From NCBI RefSeq assembly GCF_014836595.1, contig NZ_JACSQO010000002.1, forward strand, positions 434,001-498,000: a DNA stretch of 64,000 nt, in the 5' to 3' direction. Below, in pieces: positions 34,991 to 43,994 of this stretch. The notes under the pieces were generated by a model. The model did not search any database, was not told the origin of the DNA, and worked only from the letters and a program-made list of their open reading frames with translations. Position 1 is the first letter of the stretch; every line of letters begins with the position of its first letter. This DNA is from Psychrobacillus faecigallinarum. Its GTDB lineage: Bacteria; Bacillota; Bacilli; Bacillales_A; Planococcaceae. The position numbers were made by a program, and so were the translations under genes.

Positions 34991-36118
34991 TTACGCTTGT
35001 TGTGTTTCAGCATCCTTTTGTTGTTTATCTAGCTCTTGTTGTGCAAAATACTCAGCAGCAATTTTATCAATTTCGATTTTTAGCTCTTCAACCATTGTTT
35101 CCTCGGGAACTTTACGAACAGTTTTACCTTTCCGGAACAAAAGACCTTCTCCTCGTGCACCTGCAATACCTATGTCAGCCTCACGAGCCTCACCAGGTCC
35201 GTTTACTGCACATCCTAATACTGCTACTTTAATAGGTGCCTTAATATGAGAAATGTATTCTTCTACTTCATTTGCAATAGAAATTAGGTCTATTTCGATT
35301 CGTCCACAAGTCGGACATGATATAAGTGTTGCAGCGTTAGAAGAAAGACCGAATACTTTTAAAAGCTCTCTTGCAACCTTTACTTCTTCAACTGGATCTG
35401 CACTTAAAGATACACGCATTGTGTTACCAATACCCATCGCTAGAAGTGTTCCAAGGCCAGCAGCACTTTTAATAGAACCTGCAAACAATGTACCTGACTC
35501 AGTGATTCCTAAGTGAAGTGGGTAGTCAAATGCTTCAGAAGCCTTGCGGTAAGCTTCAATTGCTAAGCTAACATCAGAAGCCTTCATCGAAACAATAATG
35601 TCATGAAAATCTAAGTCTTCTAGAATTTTTATATGGTGAAGAGCACTTTCTACCATACCATCTGCTGTAGGATAGCCATACTTCTCTAGAATTTTTCTTT
35701 CTAGAGAACCAGCATTAACACCGATTCGGATTGGAATACCTTTTGCTTTAGCCGCATTTACTACAGCTTCTACTTTTTCCTTGCGCCCAATGTTACCTGG
35801 GTTAATACGAATTTTATCAGCACCTTGTTCGATAGCGATTAGCGCTAATTTATAATCAAAATGGATGTCCACTACTAATGGAATATTAATACGTTTTTTT
35901 ATCTCGCCGATCGAATAAGCGGCACGTTCATCTGGACAAGCTACACGAACGATTTGACAACCAGCTTCCTCTAGGCGTAAAATTTCCGCCACAGTTGCTT
36001 CTACATCATGTGTTTTAGTTGTAGTCATACTTTGGATAAAAAGCTCGTTACTGCCACCTATAGTCAAGTTTCCAACTCGCACAGGACGAGTTTTGGAACG
36101 ATGAATTATTTCACTCAT
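34991..36118 (-). CDS. ispG: 4-hydroxy-3-methylbut-2-en-1-yl diphosphate synthase
   Basis: 375-aa iron-sulphur enzyme of the MEP pathway, converting MEcPP to HMBPP. The TIM-barrel part starts [12 protein letters not shown] ... [11 protein letters not shown]. The [4Fe-4S] domain has SCPTCGR and [14 protein letters not shown]. In-frame codons extend 15 residues upstream, but ATG 36118 has AAGGAGAG 8 nt before it and gives the family start [13 protein letters not shown]. It supplies the substrate of IspH (26840). Confidence 0.96.
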   Translation of the reverse strand: MSEIIHRSKTRPVRVGNLTIGGSNELFIQSMTTTKTHDVEATVAEILRLEEAGCQIVRVACPDERAAYSIGEIKKRINIPLVVDIHFDYKLALIAIEQGADKIRINPGNIGRKEKVEAVVNAAKAKGIPIRIGVNAGSLERKILEKYGYPTADGMVESALHHIKILEDLDFHDIIVSMKASDVSLAIEAYRKASEAFDYPLHLGITESGTLFAGSIKSAAGLGTLLAMGIGNTMRVSLSADPVEEVKVARELLKVFGLSSNAATLISCPTCGRIEIDLISIANEVEEYISHIKAPIKVAVLGCAVNGPGEAREADIGIAGARGEGLLFRKGKTVRKVPEETMVEELKIEIDKIAAEYFAQQELDKQQKDAETQQA

Positions 36119-36202
36119 GAAATTCTCTCCTTCTTGAGGCTTTATGCCGTCACTATCCACCATTTTATCAGTCTTTCAAATGAATTGACAAGGAAGAAAC
36201 CT

Positions 36203-36538
36203 CTAATTTTCTTTTTTACAGTTTGTTTGCGATGTATAAACAGGTAAAAGTACTTTTTCTCCTACATGGAATGACTGGTTTTTTAAATGAGGATTTAGCT
36301 CATAAAAATCATTTAAACGTTTAGTAAATGAAATATCTTCACTAGTAGGATAAATCGCAAATAAAGAATAGATAGTTTCCCCAGGCATAATCTCTGCAAC
36401 AATATAGTTAGGAGATTCAATGCACTTCTCCATTTGTATCTCACTCGAATATGCTAATGGGATAGTTCCCTCAAACAAATCTACCTTAATAATATAAAAC
36501 GAAACAAGTAACGCGATGGTTGCTAAAAATAGTTTCAT
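36203..36538 (-). CDS. yqfZ: YqfZ-like secreted/membrane protein with LysM-like module
   Basis: 111 aa. An N-terminal hydrophobic segment (LFLATIALLVSFYIIKV) precedes an extracytoplasmic part with NYIVAEIMPGETIYSLFAIY ... LNDFYELNPHLKNQSFHVGEKVLLPVY, which reads as a LysM-type peptidoglycan-binding module. Position next to ispG matches B. subtilis yqfZ. Two cysteines (ECI, TNCKK) flank the module and could form a disulphide. The start ATG follows GGGGGG. Confidence 0.72.
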   Translation of the reverse strand: MKLFLATIALLVSFYIIKVDLFEGTIPLAYSSEIQMEKCIESPNYIVAEIMPGETIYSLFAIYPTSEDISFTKRLNDFYELNPHLKNQSFHVGEKVLLPVYTSQTNCKKEN

Positions 36539-36587
36539 TAAAAATCCCCCCTAACGAACTCTATGTCGCAGGAGGGAACATTATGCA

Positions 36588-37088
36588 TTATCTCTTGATA
36601 GGATAATATTTTAAAGACATAAATAAATAGACAAACGTAATGACATAGATTACTAATTGAAAATAATCATTAGACCATTGCAGTAATGCAAAAAGGATGG
36701 AAAGCAACATTGGAACAGTGCTGGCAAATAGAGTCGTTCTCCATAAATGACGATATTCGCCACGTCGTTTTAATAAATGAAGTATTAGGGTACCTATATA
36801 GGCAAAGATACTAATACGGACAAATATCAACATAGTATTTAATACAAACAAAAATATAAAAGCGAACGGATAGATCAACCATTGAATATCCGCAAAATAT
36901 TCAATAAGTCCCTCAACATTTTGTTGTTGTTCTGAAATACCATTTATAAATCCGTAAAAGGAGAAAGCTGTCATTAGAAATACATAGATGAATATGTATT
37001 GCATAACCTTTCCAATAGGTATAAGTCGAAATGCCGCAATTTTTTTAGGGCTATGTAAGCTTGCTTTAAATAATTGATATAGATTCAT
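36588..37088 (-). CDS. DUF1189-like membrane protein
   Basis: 166 aa with about four transmembrane helices (residues 30-50, 72-96, 98-112 and 125-160). The N-terminus MNLYQLFKASLHSPKKIAAFRLIPIGKVMQYIF is characteristic of DUF1189 proteins, whose function is unknown. ATG 37088 lies 6-8 nt behind GGAAGGGTG; an in-frame GTG nine bases upstream is too close to that site. Divergent from the Na/Pi transporter. Confidence 0.75.
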   Translation of the reverse strand: MNLYQLFKASLHSPKKIAAFRLIPIGKVMQYIFIYVFLMTAFSFYGFINGISEQQQNVEGLIEYFADIQWLIYPFAFIFLFVLNTMLIFVRISIFAYIGTLILHLLKRRGEYRHLWRTTLFASTVPMLLSILFALLQWSNDYFQLVIYVITFVYLFMSLKYYPIKR

Positions 37089-37188
37089 AGATATCACCCT
37101 TCCTACTTCATAATATCATCTTCAGAATGAAGAAAACAAAGTAATTTATTTGCTTTGTTAAGATATTGTAAAGAATGGTGAGTATGTG

Positions 37189-37218
37189 TTTACATAAGCT
37201 TAATAATTTCATCATAAT
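37189..37218 (+). promoter_or_regulatory. Candidate promoter of the Na/Pi transporter
   Basis: TTTACA (37189-37194), an 18-bp spacer and CATAAT (37213-37218) lie 41 nt before the start codon. Confidence 0.5.
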
Positions 37219-37258
37219 AGAAATGTATTAATTTTCCGAAATAGGAGTTGAGCACATC

Positions 37259-38890
37259 GTGGAATTGAACTGGCAACAAATGCTATTTGAATTTTTTGGG
37301 GGACTAGGTATATTTTTGTTCGCCATTAAGTATATGGGTGACGGTTTACAAAAAGCAGCAGGAGAACGGTTAAGAGATATATTAGATCGCTATACTACCA
37401 ATCCTTTTATGGGGGTTTTAGTTGGTATTATTGTAACCGTATTAATTCAATCTAGTTCAGGTACAACTGTTATTACTGTTGGACTAGTAAGTGCAGGGTT
37501 TATGAAGCTGCGACAAGCAATTGGTGTTATTATGGGTGCTAACATAGGAACAACCATTACTGCATTCATCATTGGTTTTGATGTAGGTGGCTATGCACTT
37601 CCTATTATGGCTGTAGGAGCTTTTTTAATCTTCTTTTTTAAGAAACATGTTGTACAAAATGTTGGGGAAGTCATTTTTGGATTTGGGGGATTATTTCTAG
37701 GTCTTGAATTAATGAGTGGAGGCATGCAGCCTTTAAGAGAGTTAGAGGCGTTTACAGATTTTACACTGGCGATGAGTGACCATCCATTCCTTGGTTTATT
37801 GTCAGGAACAATATTTACTCTAATAGTTCAAAGTTCAAGTGCCACCGTTGCTATTCTTCAAGGGCTTTATGCAGAAAATCTACTATCTCTCCAAGGTGCC
37901 TTACCAGTTCTTTTCGGGGATAATATAGGAACTACTATTACAGCGATTCTCGCATCTTTAGGTGCTTCTGTTGCTGCAAAGAGAGCTGCAGCGACCCATG
38001 TTTTGTTTAATGTAGTAGGTTCAGTAATTTTTATACTTTTATTAATACCGTTTACTATATATATTGAATGGATATCTGGTGTTCTTGATTTAGAGAGTAA
38101 AATGCAAATAGCCTTTGCACATGGTTCATTTAACGTGGCAAATACGATTATACAGTTCCCATTAATAGGCGCTTGGGCATATTTAGTAACTAAGTTAATA
38201 CCGGGAGACGATGTTTCCATTGAATATAAACCAAAACATTTAGATGTTAATTTTATCGAACAGTCACCATCTATCGCAATTGGGCAGGCTAAAGAAGAAA
38301 TCTTGCGGATGGGCGCTCTAAGTGTTCAAGGTTTAGAGAATACATACGCTTATTTAAAAACAAAAAACAAACGAAATTCTGATCTAGCTTATCAAATAGA
38401 GGATGCATTAAATAATTTAGATCAAAAAATTACAGATTATTTAGTGAAAATCTCTTCTCAGCCATTGTCCGATCAAGATTCTGGAAGACATAATATGCTT
38501 ATGGATACGGTAAGGGATATAGAAAGAATCGGAGACCACTTCGAAAATATTTTGGAGCTAATCGATTATCAAGAGGTTCATCGAATTATTTTAACGGAAG
38601 ATGCATTGGAAGATGTATCGGAAATGTTTGAACTGACTATACAAACAGTCGAAAAAGCGATAGAGGCTTTGAACAATAACGACGATAAACTTGCGACTGA
38701 AGTAGCTGAACAAGAAAATGTTATAGATAAAATGGAAAGACAATATAGAAAAAATCATATTTTACGTGTAAATGAAGGGAAATGCTCGGGTCAAGCTGGT
38801 ATAATGTTCGTAGACATTTTAAGTAATTTAGAGCGGATCGGAGACCATGCATGTAATGTGGCCGAGGCCGTATTAGGGAGACGTGTATGA
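37259..38890 (+). CDS. Na/Pi cotransporter family protein with PhoU-like tail
   Basis: 543 aa. Two inverted Na/Pi-cotransporter repeats, each with the QSSS signature (VTVLIQSSSGTTVITVG near residue 65; LIVQSSSATVAILQG near 190), and GANIGTT / GDNIGTT pairs lie in about eight to nine transmembrane helices. A cytoplasmic PhoU-like domain (about 340-540) follows with DIERIGDHFENI and NLERIGDHACNVAEA metal motifs. The start is GTG 37259 with GGAGTTGAG upstream. It resembles B. subtilis YqeW. A low-affinity phosphate transport role is inferred; the high-affinity Pst system lies 5 kb downstream. Confidence 0.9.
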   Translation: MELNWQQMLFEFFGGLGIFLFAIKYMGDGLQKAAGERLRDILDRYTTNPFMGVLVGIIVTVLIQSSSGTTVITVGLVSAGFMKLRQAIGVIMGANIGTTITAFIIGFDVGGYALPIMAVGAFLIFFFKKHVVQNVGEVIFGFGGLFLGLELMSGGMQPLRELEAFTDFTLAMSDHPFLGLLSGTIFTLIVQSSSATVAILQGLYAENLLSLQGALPVLFGDNIGTTITAILASLGASVAAKRAAATHVLFNVVGSVIFILLLIPFTIYIEWISGVLDLESKMQIAFAHGSFNVANTIIQFPLIGAWAYLVTKLIPGDDVSIEYKPKHLDVNFIEQSPSIAIGQAKEEILRMGALSVQGLENTYAYLKTKNKRNSDLAYQIEDALNNLDQKITDYLVKISSQPLSDQDSGRHNMLMDTVRDIERIGDHFENILELIDYQEVHRIILTEDALEDVSEMFELTIQTVEKAIEALNNNDDKLATEVAEQENVIDKMERQYRKNHILRVNEGKCSGQAGIMFVDILSNLERIGDHACNVAEAVLGRRV

Positions 38891-39369
38891 TAGAGATTAT
38901 TGGTTGGATTTTAGTTATAGCTAGTTTTATAATAGCTTTTGTTGGTACTTTTTATCCTATTATTCCTTCAGTAGTTTTTATGCTATTGGGTTATATCTTG
39001 TATGGATTGTTTTTCTCTTTCAACGAATTGACTTGGCTATTCTGGGCTATTCAAATATTATTTGTCGTTCTTTTGTTTGGAGCAGATATGGCAGCGAACG
39101 CATTTGGAGTTAAAAAGTTCGGAGGAACGAAGGCGGGAGTTTGGGGGAGTACAATTGGATTGTTGTTTGGACCATTCGTTATCCCAGTTGCTGGTATAAT
39201 TATCGGACCCTTCCTGGGAGCTGTTATCGCAGAACTAATAGTGACAAGAGAAGGATTTAAACAAGCGACCAAATCTGGAATAGGTTCTTTAATCGGTTTC
39301 CTAACATCCTCTGTTGCTAAAATAGTAATTTTAACAATTATGATTGTAATTTTTGTTTTCTTTATTTAA
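38887..39369 (+). CDS. yqgC: DUF456 family membrane protein (YqgC-like)
   Basis: 160 aa, almost entirely hydrophobic, with four to five transmembrane helices and glycine-rich loops (GVWGSTIGLLFGPFVIPVAGIIIGPFLGAVIAEL), the DUF456 signature. Function unknown. The ATG overlaps the transporter stop by 4 nt, so it is translationally coupled to it. Position before sodA matches yqgC of B. subtilis. Confidence 0.85.
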   Translation: MIEIIGWILVIASFIIAFVGTFYPIIPSVVFMLLGYILYGLFFSFNELTWLFWAIQILFVVLLFGADMAANAFGVKKFGGTKAGVWGSTIGLLFGPFVIPVAGIIIGPFLGAVIAELIVTREGFKQATKSGIGSLIGFLTSSVAKIVILTIMIVIFVFFI

Positions 39370-39407
39370 CTCAGTCAAAAGTAGGAGAAAAATTTAGTCT
39401 TTTTTAT

Positions 39408-39436
39408 TTGAACGTTTGTTCATATTTTGATACGCT
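39408..39436 (+). promoter_or_regulatory. sodA promoter overlapped by a GAAC-N4-GTTC palindrome
   Basis: TTGAAC (39408-39413), a 17-bp spacer and TACGCT (39431-39436) preceded by TGA (39428-39430) form an extended -10 sigmaA promoter. The -35 lies in the 14-bp perfect palindrome TGAACGTTTGTTCA (39409-39422), whose GAAC-N4-GTTC core equals that of the Gram-positive LexA/DinR box. Confidence 0.55.
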
Positions 39437-39484
39437 AATAAATGGATAGAAAATTACTATATTATTTCTTAGGAGGAAACTATA

Positions 39485-40093
39485 ATGGCTTACGAATTAC
39501 CACAATTACCTTACGCTTACGATGCACTTGAACCACATATCGACAAAGAAACGATGAATATTCATCATACGAAGCACCACAATACTTATGTAACTAACTT
39601 AAACAATGCAGTTGCAGGAAAAGCTGATTTGGAAAACAAATCTGTTGAAGAACTTATTGCTAACATTGATGCTCTTCCAGAAGACATCAAAACTGCAGTA
39701 CGTAACAATGGTGGTGGGCATGCTAACCACTCACTATTCTGGCAACTTCTTTCTCCAAACGGCGGAGGAACTCCAACTGGCGAACTAGCTCAAGCAATCG
39801 ATGCTAAATTCGGTAGCTTTGACGCTTTCAAAGAAGAGTTTGCGAAAGCAGCTACAACTCGTTTCGGTTCAGGCTGGGCTTGGTTATCTGTAGCAAACGG
39901 AGAATTAGAAATTTCTTCAACTGCTAACCAAGACTCTCCAATCATGGAAGGTAAAACTCCATTATTAGGTTTAGATGTATGGGAGCATGCATACTACTTA
40001 AATTATCAAAACCGTCGTCCTGATTACATTTCTTCTTTCTGGAATGTTGTAAACTGGGACGAAGTTTCAAAACGCTATTCAGCTGCAAAATAA
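39485..40093 (+). CDS. sodA: Superoxide dismutase (Mn type)
   Basis: 202-aa cytoplasmic Mn/Fe superoxide dismutase. Metal ligands are H27 ([12 protein letters not shown]), H82 (NHSLFW), D163 and H167 ([10 protein letters not shown]). [11 protein letters not shown] and the glutamine side of the active site favour Mn. The start ATG has AGGAGG upstream. The codon use looks highly expressed (repeated CTT/GCT/GAA preference). A terminator that doubles as the next gene's promoter follows. Confidence 0.96.
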   Translation: MAYELPQLPYAYDALEPHIDKETMNIHHTKHHNTYVTNLNNAVAGKADLENKSVEELIANIDALPEDIKTAVRNNGGGHANHSLFWQLLSPNGGGTPTGELAQAIDAKFGSFDAFKEEFAKAATTRFGSGWAWLSVANGELEISSTANQDSPIMEGKTPLLGLDVWEHAYYLNYQNRRPDYISSFWNVVNWDEVSKRYSAAK

Positions 40094-40125
40094 TTTTTCC
40101 TGCAATAGGAATATATTTTATAAAA

Positions 40126-40151
40126 TGAAACTTAGCACACACTTTTTCGTC
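40126..40151 (+). promoter_or_regulatory. ECF-sigma (sigmaM-type) promoter of the class B PBP gene
   Basis: TGAAAC (40126-40131), a 16-bp spacer and CGTC (40148-40151) match the sigmaM/sigmaW-group consensus exactly. The spacer is the left arm of the sodA terminator and CGTC lies in its loop. The start codon is 66 nt downstream. Confidence 0.75.
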
Positions 40152-40170
40152 TAAAAGTGTGTGCTTTTTA
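40134..40170 (+). terminator. Terminator of sodA
   Basis: Perfect 13-bp stem AGCACACACTTTT / AAAAGTGTGTGCT (40134-40146 with 40153-40165), 6-nt loop, five T. Confidence 0.9.
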
Positions 40171-40179
40171 TGTTACAAT
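40171..40179 (+). promoter_or_regulatory. Possible second, extended -10 promoter of the PBP gene
   Basis: TGTTACAAT (TGn plus TACAAT) lies directly behind the sodA terminator, 38 nt before the start. It has no clear -35. Confidence 0.4.
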
Positions 40180-40216
40180 AAAATAAGATAAAATTATTCA
40201 ACAAGTAGGTGAAATC

Positions 40217-42454
40217 ATGCGAAAAACAACTAAAAAACGTGCACAGAGTATGAAGGCGAAACAAAGAGCAAATCTAACTTTTCGTATGAACATTCTTTTC
40301 TTTTCTATTTTTTTACTTTTTACAATTTTAATATTAAGACTGGGCTTCCTTCAAATTGTAAAAGGGGAGAACTATGCACGTGATCTAGAGCGGACCGAGG
40401 AAGTAGCTGTTAATACAAGCGTTCCCCGTGGACGATTATATGATAGTGAAGGACGAATATTAGTTGATAATAAGCCTCAAAAGGTAATAACTTATACTAA
40501 GATGCAGACAACTACTTCTGCGGATATGTTAAAAACCGCTAAAAAATTGAGCAAGTTAATTGAAAAAGATACGAAAAATATTACAAAAAGCGATCGACAA
40601 GACTATTGGTTGCAAAAGAATGACGAAGAAGCTAAAAAACTTGTGACAGATAAAGAAAGACAGGAAATAGAAAATAACGAAGAGTTAACGAAGGCTGAAA
40701 AGAATAGAGCAATCGACCGTCTTCAACGTAGTAAGCTTACGGAAGAACAGCTTAATTCCTTTACACCTGAGGAAGAGGAAATTATTGCTATCTATAGAGA
40801 AATGGCTACCGGCTACGCATTATCCCCTCAAATTATTAAAGGTGACGAAATGAATAAAGAGGAAGGAGATATACTCGAGGTCACAGCGGAAGAATTTGCA
40901 AGAGTTTCTGAGCGTCTAGGTGAGGCGGATATGACAGGTGTAAATACGACAACTGACTGGAGACGAGTAAAAAACTCCACTTTAGCTGTTTTGGGAAGCG
41001 TTTCTTCCCCGAAAAAAGGACTTCCTAATGAGCGCCTGAATTATTTCCTATCTAGAGACTACACACGTAATGATCGTGTAGGTACTTCCTATATAGAACA
41101 ACAGTATGAAGAAGTACTGCAAGGGCAAAAATCTGTTGTAAAAAATATTACAGATGGTAAAGGTCGAGTAATGGATGTAGAAACAGTATACGAAGGAAAG
41201 CCCGGAAATGAGCTTGTTCTAACTACAGATAGTCAAGTTCAACTAGAAATGGAAGCTATTGTAGAGAAACAGTTGCTTCAAATGAAAAACAATAGGGGAA
41301 CGGATTATTTAACCAGTGCTTTTTTAATCATATTAGATCCTTATACTGGTGATGTTCTATCTTTAGTTGGGAAGAAATTAGAAAAAGAAAATGGCAAATG
41401 GGTAGCTAATGATTATGCATATGGAGCTTTTAAAACAGGCTATGAGCTTGGCTCCACAGTAAAGCCGGCTACCGTATTGACTGCATATAGAGAAAATGCA
41501 ATTGAAGTTGGGGAGTATTTAGTCGATGAACCTATTCGAATAAAGGGTTCGAGTCCTAAAAGTTCTGTATTTAATAGAAACGGCAGAATCCGATTAAATG
41601 ATTTAACGGCATTGGAACGATCCTCCAACGTGTACATGTTTAAGATTGCATATGCATTGGCAGGTAAGACGTATCAGCCAAACCAACCGATTTATTTTGG
41701 AGAGGATGCATTTTTGAAAATGCGTAATGGATATGCGCAGATGGGATTGGGAGTTCCAACTGGGATAGATTTACCAGGAGAATCCACTGGTTTTATCGGT
41801 CAAAATGAATCTGGTAAATTACTAGATTTAAGTATCGGACAATATGATACTTATACTCCTTTGCAATTAGCTCAATATACTGCAACTATTGCTAATGGCG
41901 GTACACGTATACAGCCACATATCGTGAAGGAAATTAGAGAGCCTTCTGAGGATGGGGTAACTCTTGGTAAGTTAGTGAAGGAAATAACTCCTACAGTTTT
42001 AAATGTGATAGATAATTCTCAGGAAGAGATTAACCAAGTCCGAAAAGGGATGCAAAGAGTTTACTTTGGAGACAAGGGTACAGGTAGAGGAGCTTTTGGA
42101 AGTGCTCCATTCACTGCTGCAGGTAAAACAGGGACTGCTCAATCGTATTATAAAGATAGTACAATGGAGAAATCAGTGCAAACAGTTAACTTAACTCATA
42201 TTGGCTTCGCCCCATATGATAATCCTGAAATTGCTTATGCGATTGTAGTGCCTCAAGCATTCACTGAATCCACCTATAAAACAAATTATACAAGTGCGAT
42301 GGCAAGAGAAGTTGTAGATACTTACTTTGATATTCAGAAGAAAAAGAACGAATTAGAAACTAATGATTCTACTTCTACACCTTCTATAAAACCTGCCTTT
42401 ACAAATGATCAAATCGATGAAAGTGATGAAAAAAATAAAACAGATGAAGAATAA
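40217..42454 (+). CDS. pbpA: Class B penicillin-binding protein 2 (transpeptidase)
   Basis: 745 aa. One N-terminal membrane anchor (residues 25-45), a dimerisation/pedestal domain starting SVPRGRLYDSEGRILVDNKP with a charged helical insert (about 100-230), and a transpeptidase domain with SxxK (GSTVKPATV, serine near residue 413), SxN (ERSSNVYM) and KTG (AAGKTGTAQS near 637). It cross-links peptidoglycan for rod-shape elongation in the PbpA/PbpH group; the place after sodA equals B. subtilis pbpA. The tail is acidic and Ser/Thr-rich. The start has AGGTGA upstream. An ECF promoter suggests induction by envelope stress. Confidence 0.92.
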   Translation: MRKTTKKRAQSMKAKQRANLTFRMNILFFSIFLLFTILILRLGFLQIVKGENYARDLERTEEVAVNTSVPRGRLYDSEGRILVDNKPQKVITYTKMQTTTSADMLKTAKKLSKLIEKDTKNITKSDRQDYWLQKNDEEAKKLVTDKERQEIENNEELTKAEKNRAIDRLQRSKLTEEQLNSFTPEEEEIIAIYREMATGYALSPQIIKGDEMNKEEGDILEVTAEEFARVSERLGEADMTGVNTTTDWRRVKNSTLAVLGSVSSPKKGLPNERLNYFLSRDYTRNDRVGTSYIEQQYEEVLQGQKSVVKNITDGKGRVMDVETVYEGKPGNELVLTTDSQVQLEMEAIVEKQLLQMKNNRGTDYLTSAFLIILDPYTGDVLSLVGKKLEKENGKWVANDYAYGAFKTGYELGSTVKPATVLTAYRENAIEVGEYLVDEPIRIKGSSPKSSVFNRNGRIRLNDLTALERSSNVYMFKIAYALAGKTYQPNQPIYFGEDAFLKMRNGYAQMGLGVPTGIDLPGESTGFIGQNESGKLLDLSIGQYDTYTPLQLAQYTATIANGGTRIQPHIVKEIREPSEDGVTLGKLVKEITPTVLNVIDNSQEEINQVRKGMQRVYFGDKGTGRGAFGSAPFTAAGKTGTAQSYYKDSTMEKSVQTVNLTHIGFAPYDNPEIAYAIVVPQAFTESTYKTNYTSAMAREVVDTYFDIQKKKNELETNDSTSTPSIKPAFTNDQIDESDEKNKTDEE

Positions 42455-42481
42455 TGAAAACTGATCCTAGATGGAAAATCA

Positions 42482-42528
42482 GACAAAGTACCCCGAGAGT
42501 TCGCCTCTCGGGGTACTTTGTCTATTTT
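42482..42528 (+). terminator. Terminator after the PBP gene; copy 2 of the dispersed repeat
   Basis: Perfect 18-bp stem (42482-42499 with 42505-42522), loop TTCGC, then TATTTTT. It is almost identical to the hairpin at 3442; similarity continues for about 40 bases past the stem. Confidence 0.88.
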
Positions 42529-42844
42529 TGAAGTTATTTAAGTCAAGTCCTCTTGAATTTTATGTGCGGTACTTCTGTATCCAAAATGAATCTTCAAAAA
42601 AGCTACACGCCATATATATTTTAATCTCTTTTATTGTTTATTGCTTCGTAAGTATGCCAATACATATTGAATAATGGTCACTTTAAATAACAAACAGGGT
42701 TCAACACTTGGTCTCTCAATAGCAGAGTAAAGATGCTTAAAACTTTCGATACATCTATAGTGATTCTTCCATAAGAAGTAGAAATACGAAGTTGATTAAT
42801 AACTATAATTTAAACTTAATTCTCTAAAAATTATCTAATTTTAA
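42529..42844. other. Gene-free gap before the pst operon
   Basis: About 315 AT-rich bases; a 67-codon frame across it lacks a ribosome site and overlaps the terminator. Apart from the tail of the dispersed repeat I see nothing in it. Confidence 0.6.
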
Positions 42845-42872
42845 TTTACAAAATATTTACACTACCTTTATA
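42845..42872 (+). promoter_or_regulatory. PhoP-binding boxes upstream of pstS
   Basis: Three direct repeats TTTACA (42845), TTTACA (42856) and TTTATA (42867) are spaced exactly 11 bp, one helical turn, matching the TT(A/C/T)ACA-N5 Pho box arrangement of Bacillus. They indicate PhoPR activation of pst under phosphate limitation. Confidence 0.82.
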
Positions 42873-42941
42873 CAGACTCAATATCAAAGCCTTAAAGTAA
42901 AACTTGTAAGACAGAAAACATACTTTAGGGGGATTTACCTG

Positions 42942-43916
42942 ATGAAAAGCTGGAAGTACTTATTAATGACAACTATGGTAGGATCAGCACTTGCTCTAGG
43001 GGCTTGTGGAACAGATTCAACAGAAGAGGCAGAAACGGATACGGAATCCGCATCCTCAGCATCGAAAGATTCTCAAGAAGAAGCTGTCTTAGAAGGAAAA
43101 GTTTCTGGAGATGGATCTAGTACAGTAGCACCTATACTGGAAGCAGTAGTTGAAGAATATTCAACAGAGCAATCAAAAGTACAAGTAACAGTCGGGGTAT
43201 CAGGTACTGGTGGAGGCTTTGAGAAATTCATAGCTGGAGATACAGACTTCTCCAATGCATCACGCCCTATAAAAGAAGAGGAAAAGCAAAAATTAGATGA
43301 AGCAGGAGTAGATTTCACGGAGTTCCAAATTGCATATGACGGTTTATCGTTAGTAGTTAACAAAGACAATGATTGGGTTGACTCTTTAACAATAGAAGAA
43401 TTGAAGAAAATGTGGATTGAAGATGGAACAGAAAAAAAATGGTCTGATATCAATCCGGAGTGGCCAGATGAAAAAATTGTTTTCTATTCACCAGGCACAG
43501 ACTCTGGTACTTATGACTATTTTGACGAAGTAGTATTAGATGAGGCAGATTTAGTGAAATCTGCACAGCTTTCAGAGGATGACAATGTGCTGGTTCAAGG
43601 CGTTCAGGGAGATAAAAATGCAATTGCTTTCTTTGGATATGCTTATTACCTAGCCAACCAAGATACTTTAAAGGTTGTTAAAGTGGAAGGTATTGAACCT
43701 ACAAACGAAACAATTGAATCTGGTGAATATTCTCCGCTATCTCGTCCATTATTTGTTTATGCTAAAAATAGTGCCATCAAGGAAAATCCAGCATTTTATG
43801 ATTTCATGAAATACACGATTGAAAAAGCAGGAGAAATGGCAGAAGCAGTAGGTTACGTAAGCCTACCTGAAGAAGAATATGAAAAAGGCTTGGCAGATTT
43901 AGAAGCTCTTAAATAA
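42942..43916 (+). CDS. pstS: Phosphate ABC transporter, substrate-binding lipoprotein
   Basis: 324 aa. Lipoprotein signal with lipobox LGAC near residue 22, an acidic Ser/Thr/Glu linker, and the PstS fold: VSGDGSSTVAPILEAVVEEY, VSGTGGGFEKFIAGDTDFSNASRPIK, and the phosphate loop SPGTDSGTYDYF. It captures Pi outside the membrane for PstCAB. The start ATG follows AGGGGG. A partial terminator at 43946 separates it from pstC, consistent with higher PstS levels. Confidence 0.96.
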   Translation: MKSWKYLLMTTMVGSALALGACGTDSTEEAETDTESASSASKDSQEEAVLEGKVSGDGSSTVAPILEAVVEEYSTEQSKVQVTVGVSGTGGGFEKFIAGDTDFSNASRPIKEEEKQKLDEAGVDFTEFQIAYDGLSLVVNKDNDWVDSLTIEELKKMWIEDGTEKKWSDINPEWPDEKIVFYSPGTDSGTYDYFDEVVLDEADLVKSAQLSEDDNVLVQGVQGDKNAIAFFGYAYYLANQDTLKVVKVEGIEPTNETIESGEYSPLSRPLFVYAKNSAIKENPAFYDFMKYTIEKAGEMAEAVGYVSLPEEEYEKGLADLEALK

Positions 43917-43945
43917 ACAGAAGATTTTCATGGAGAAAGACATGA

Positions 43946-43973
43946 GTAGCTTCCGGCTACTCTTTTCTTTCGT
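43946..43973 (+). terminator. Attenuating hairpin between pstS and pstC
   Basis: 7-bp stem GAGTAGC / GCTACTC (43946-43952 with 43958-43964) with an interrupted T-run (TTTTCTTT). Weak enough to allow read-through into pstCAB while enriching pstS mRNA. Confidence 0.6.
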
Positions 43974-43994
43974 TTGGTAAAAGGGGGATATACA

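Noticed and set aside
42471..42674. 67-codon ORF after the PBP gene
   Set aside because: It starts across the terminator repeat, lacks a ribosome site and resembles nothing known.
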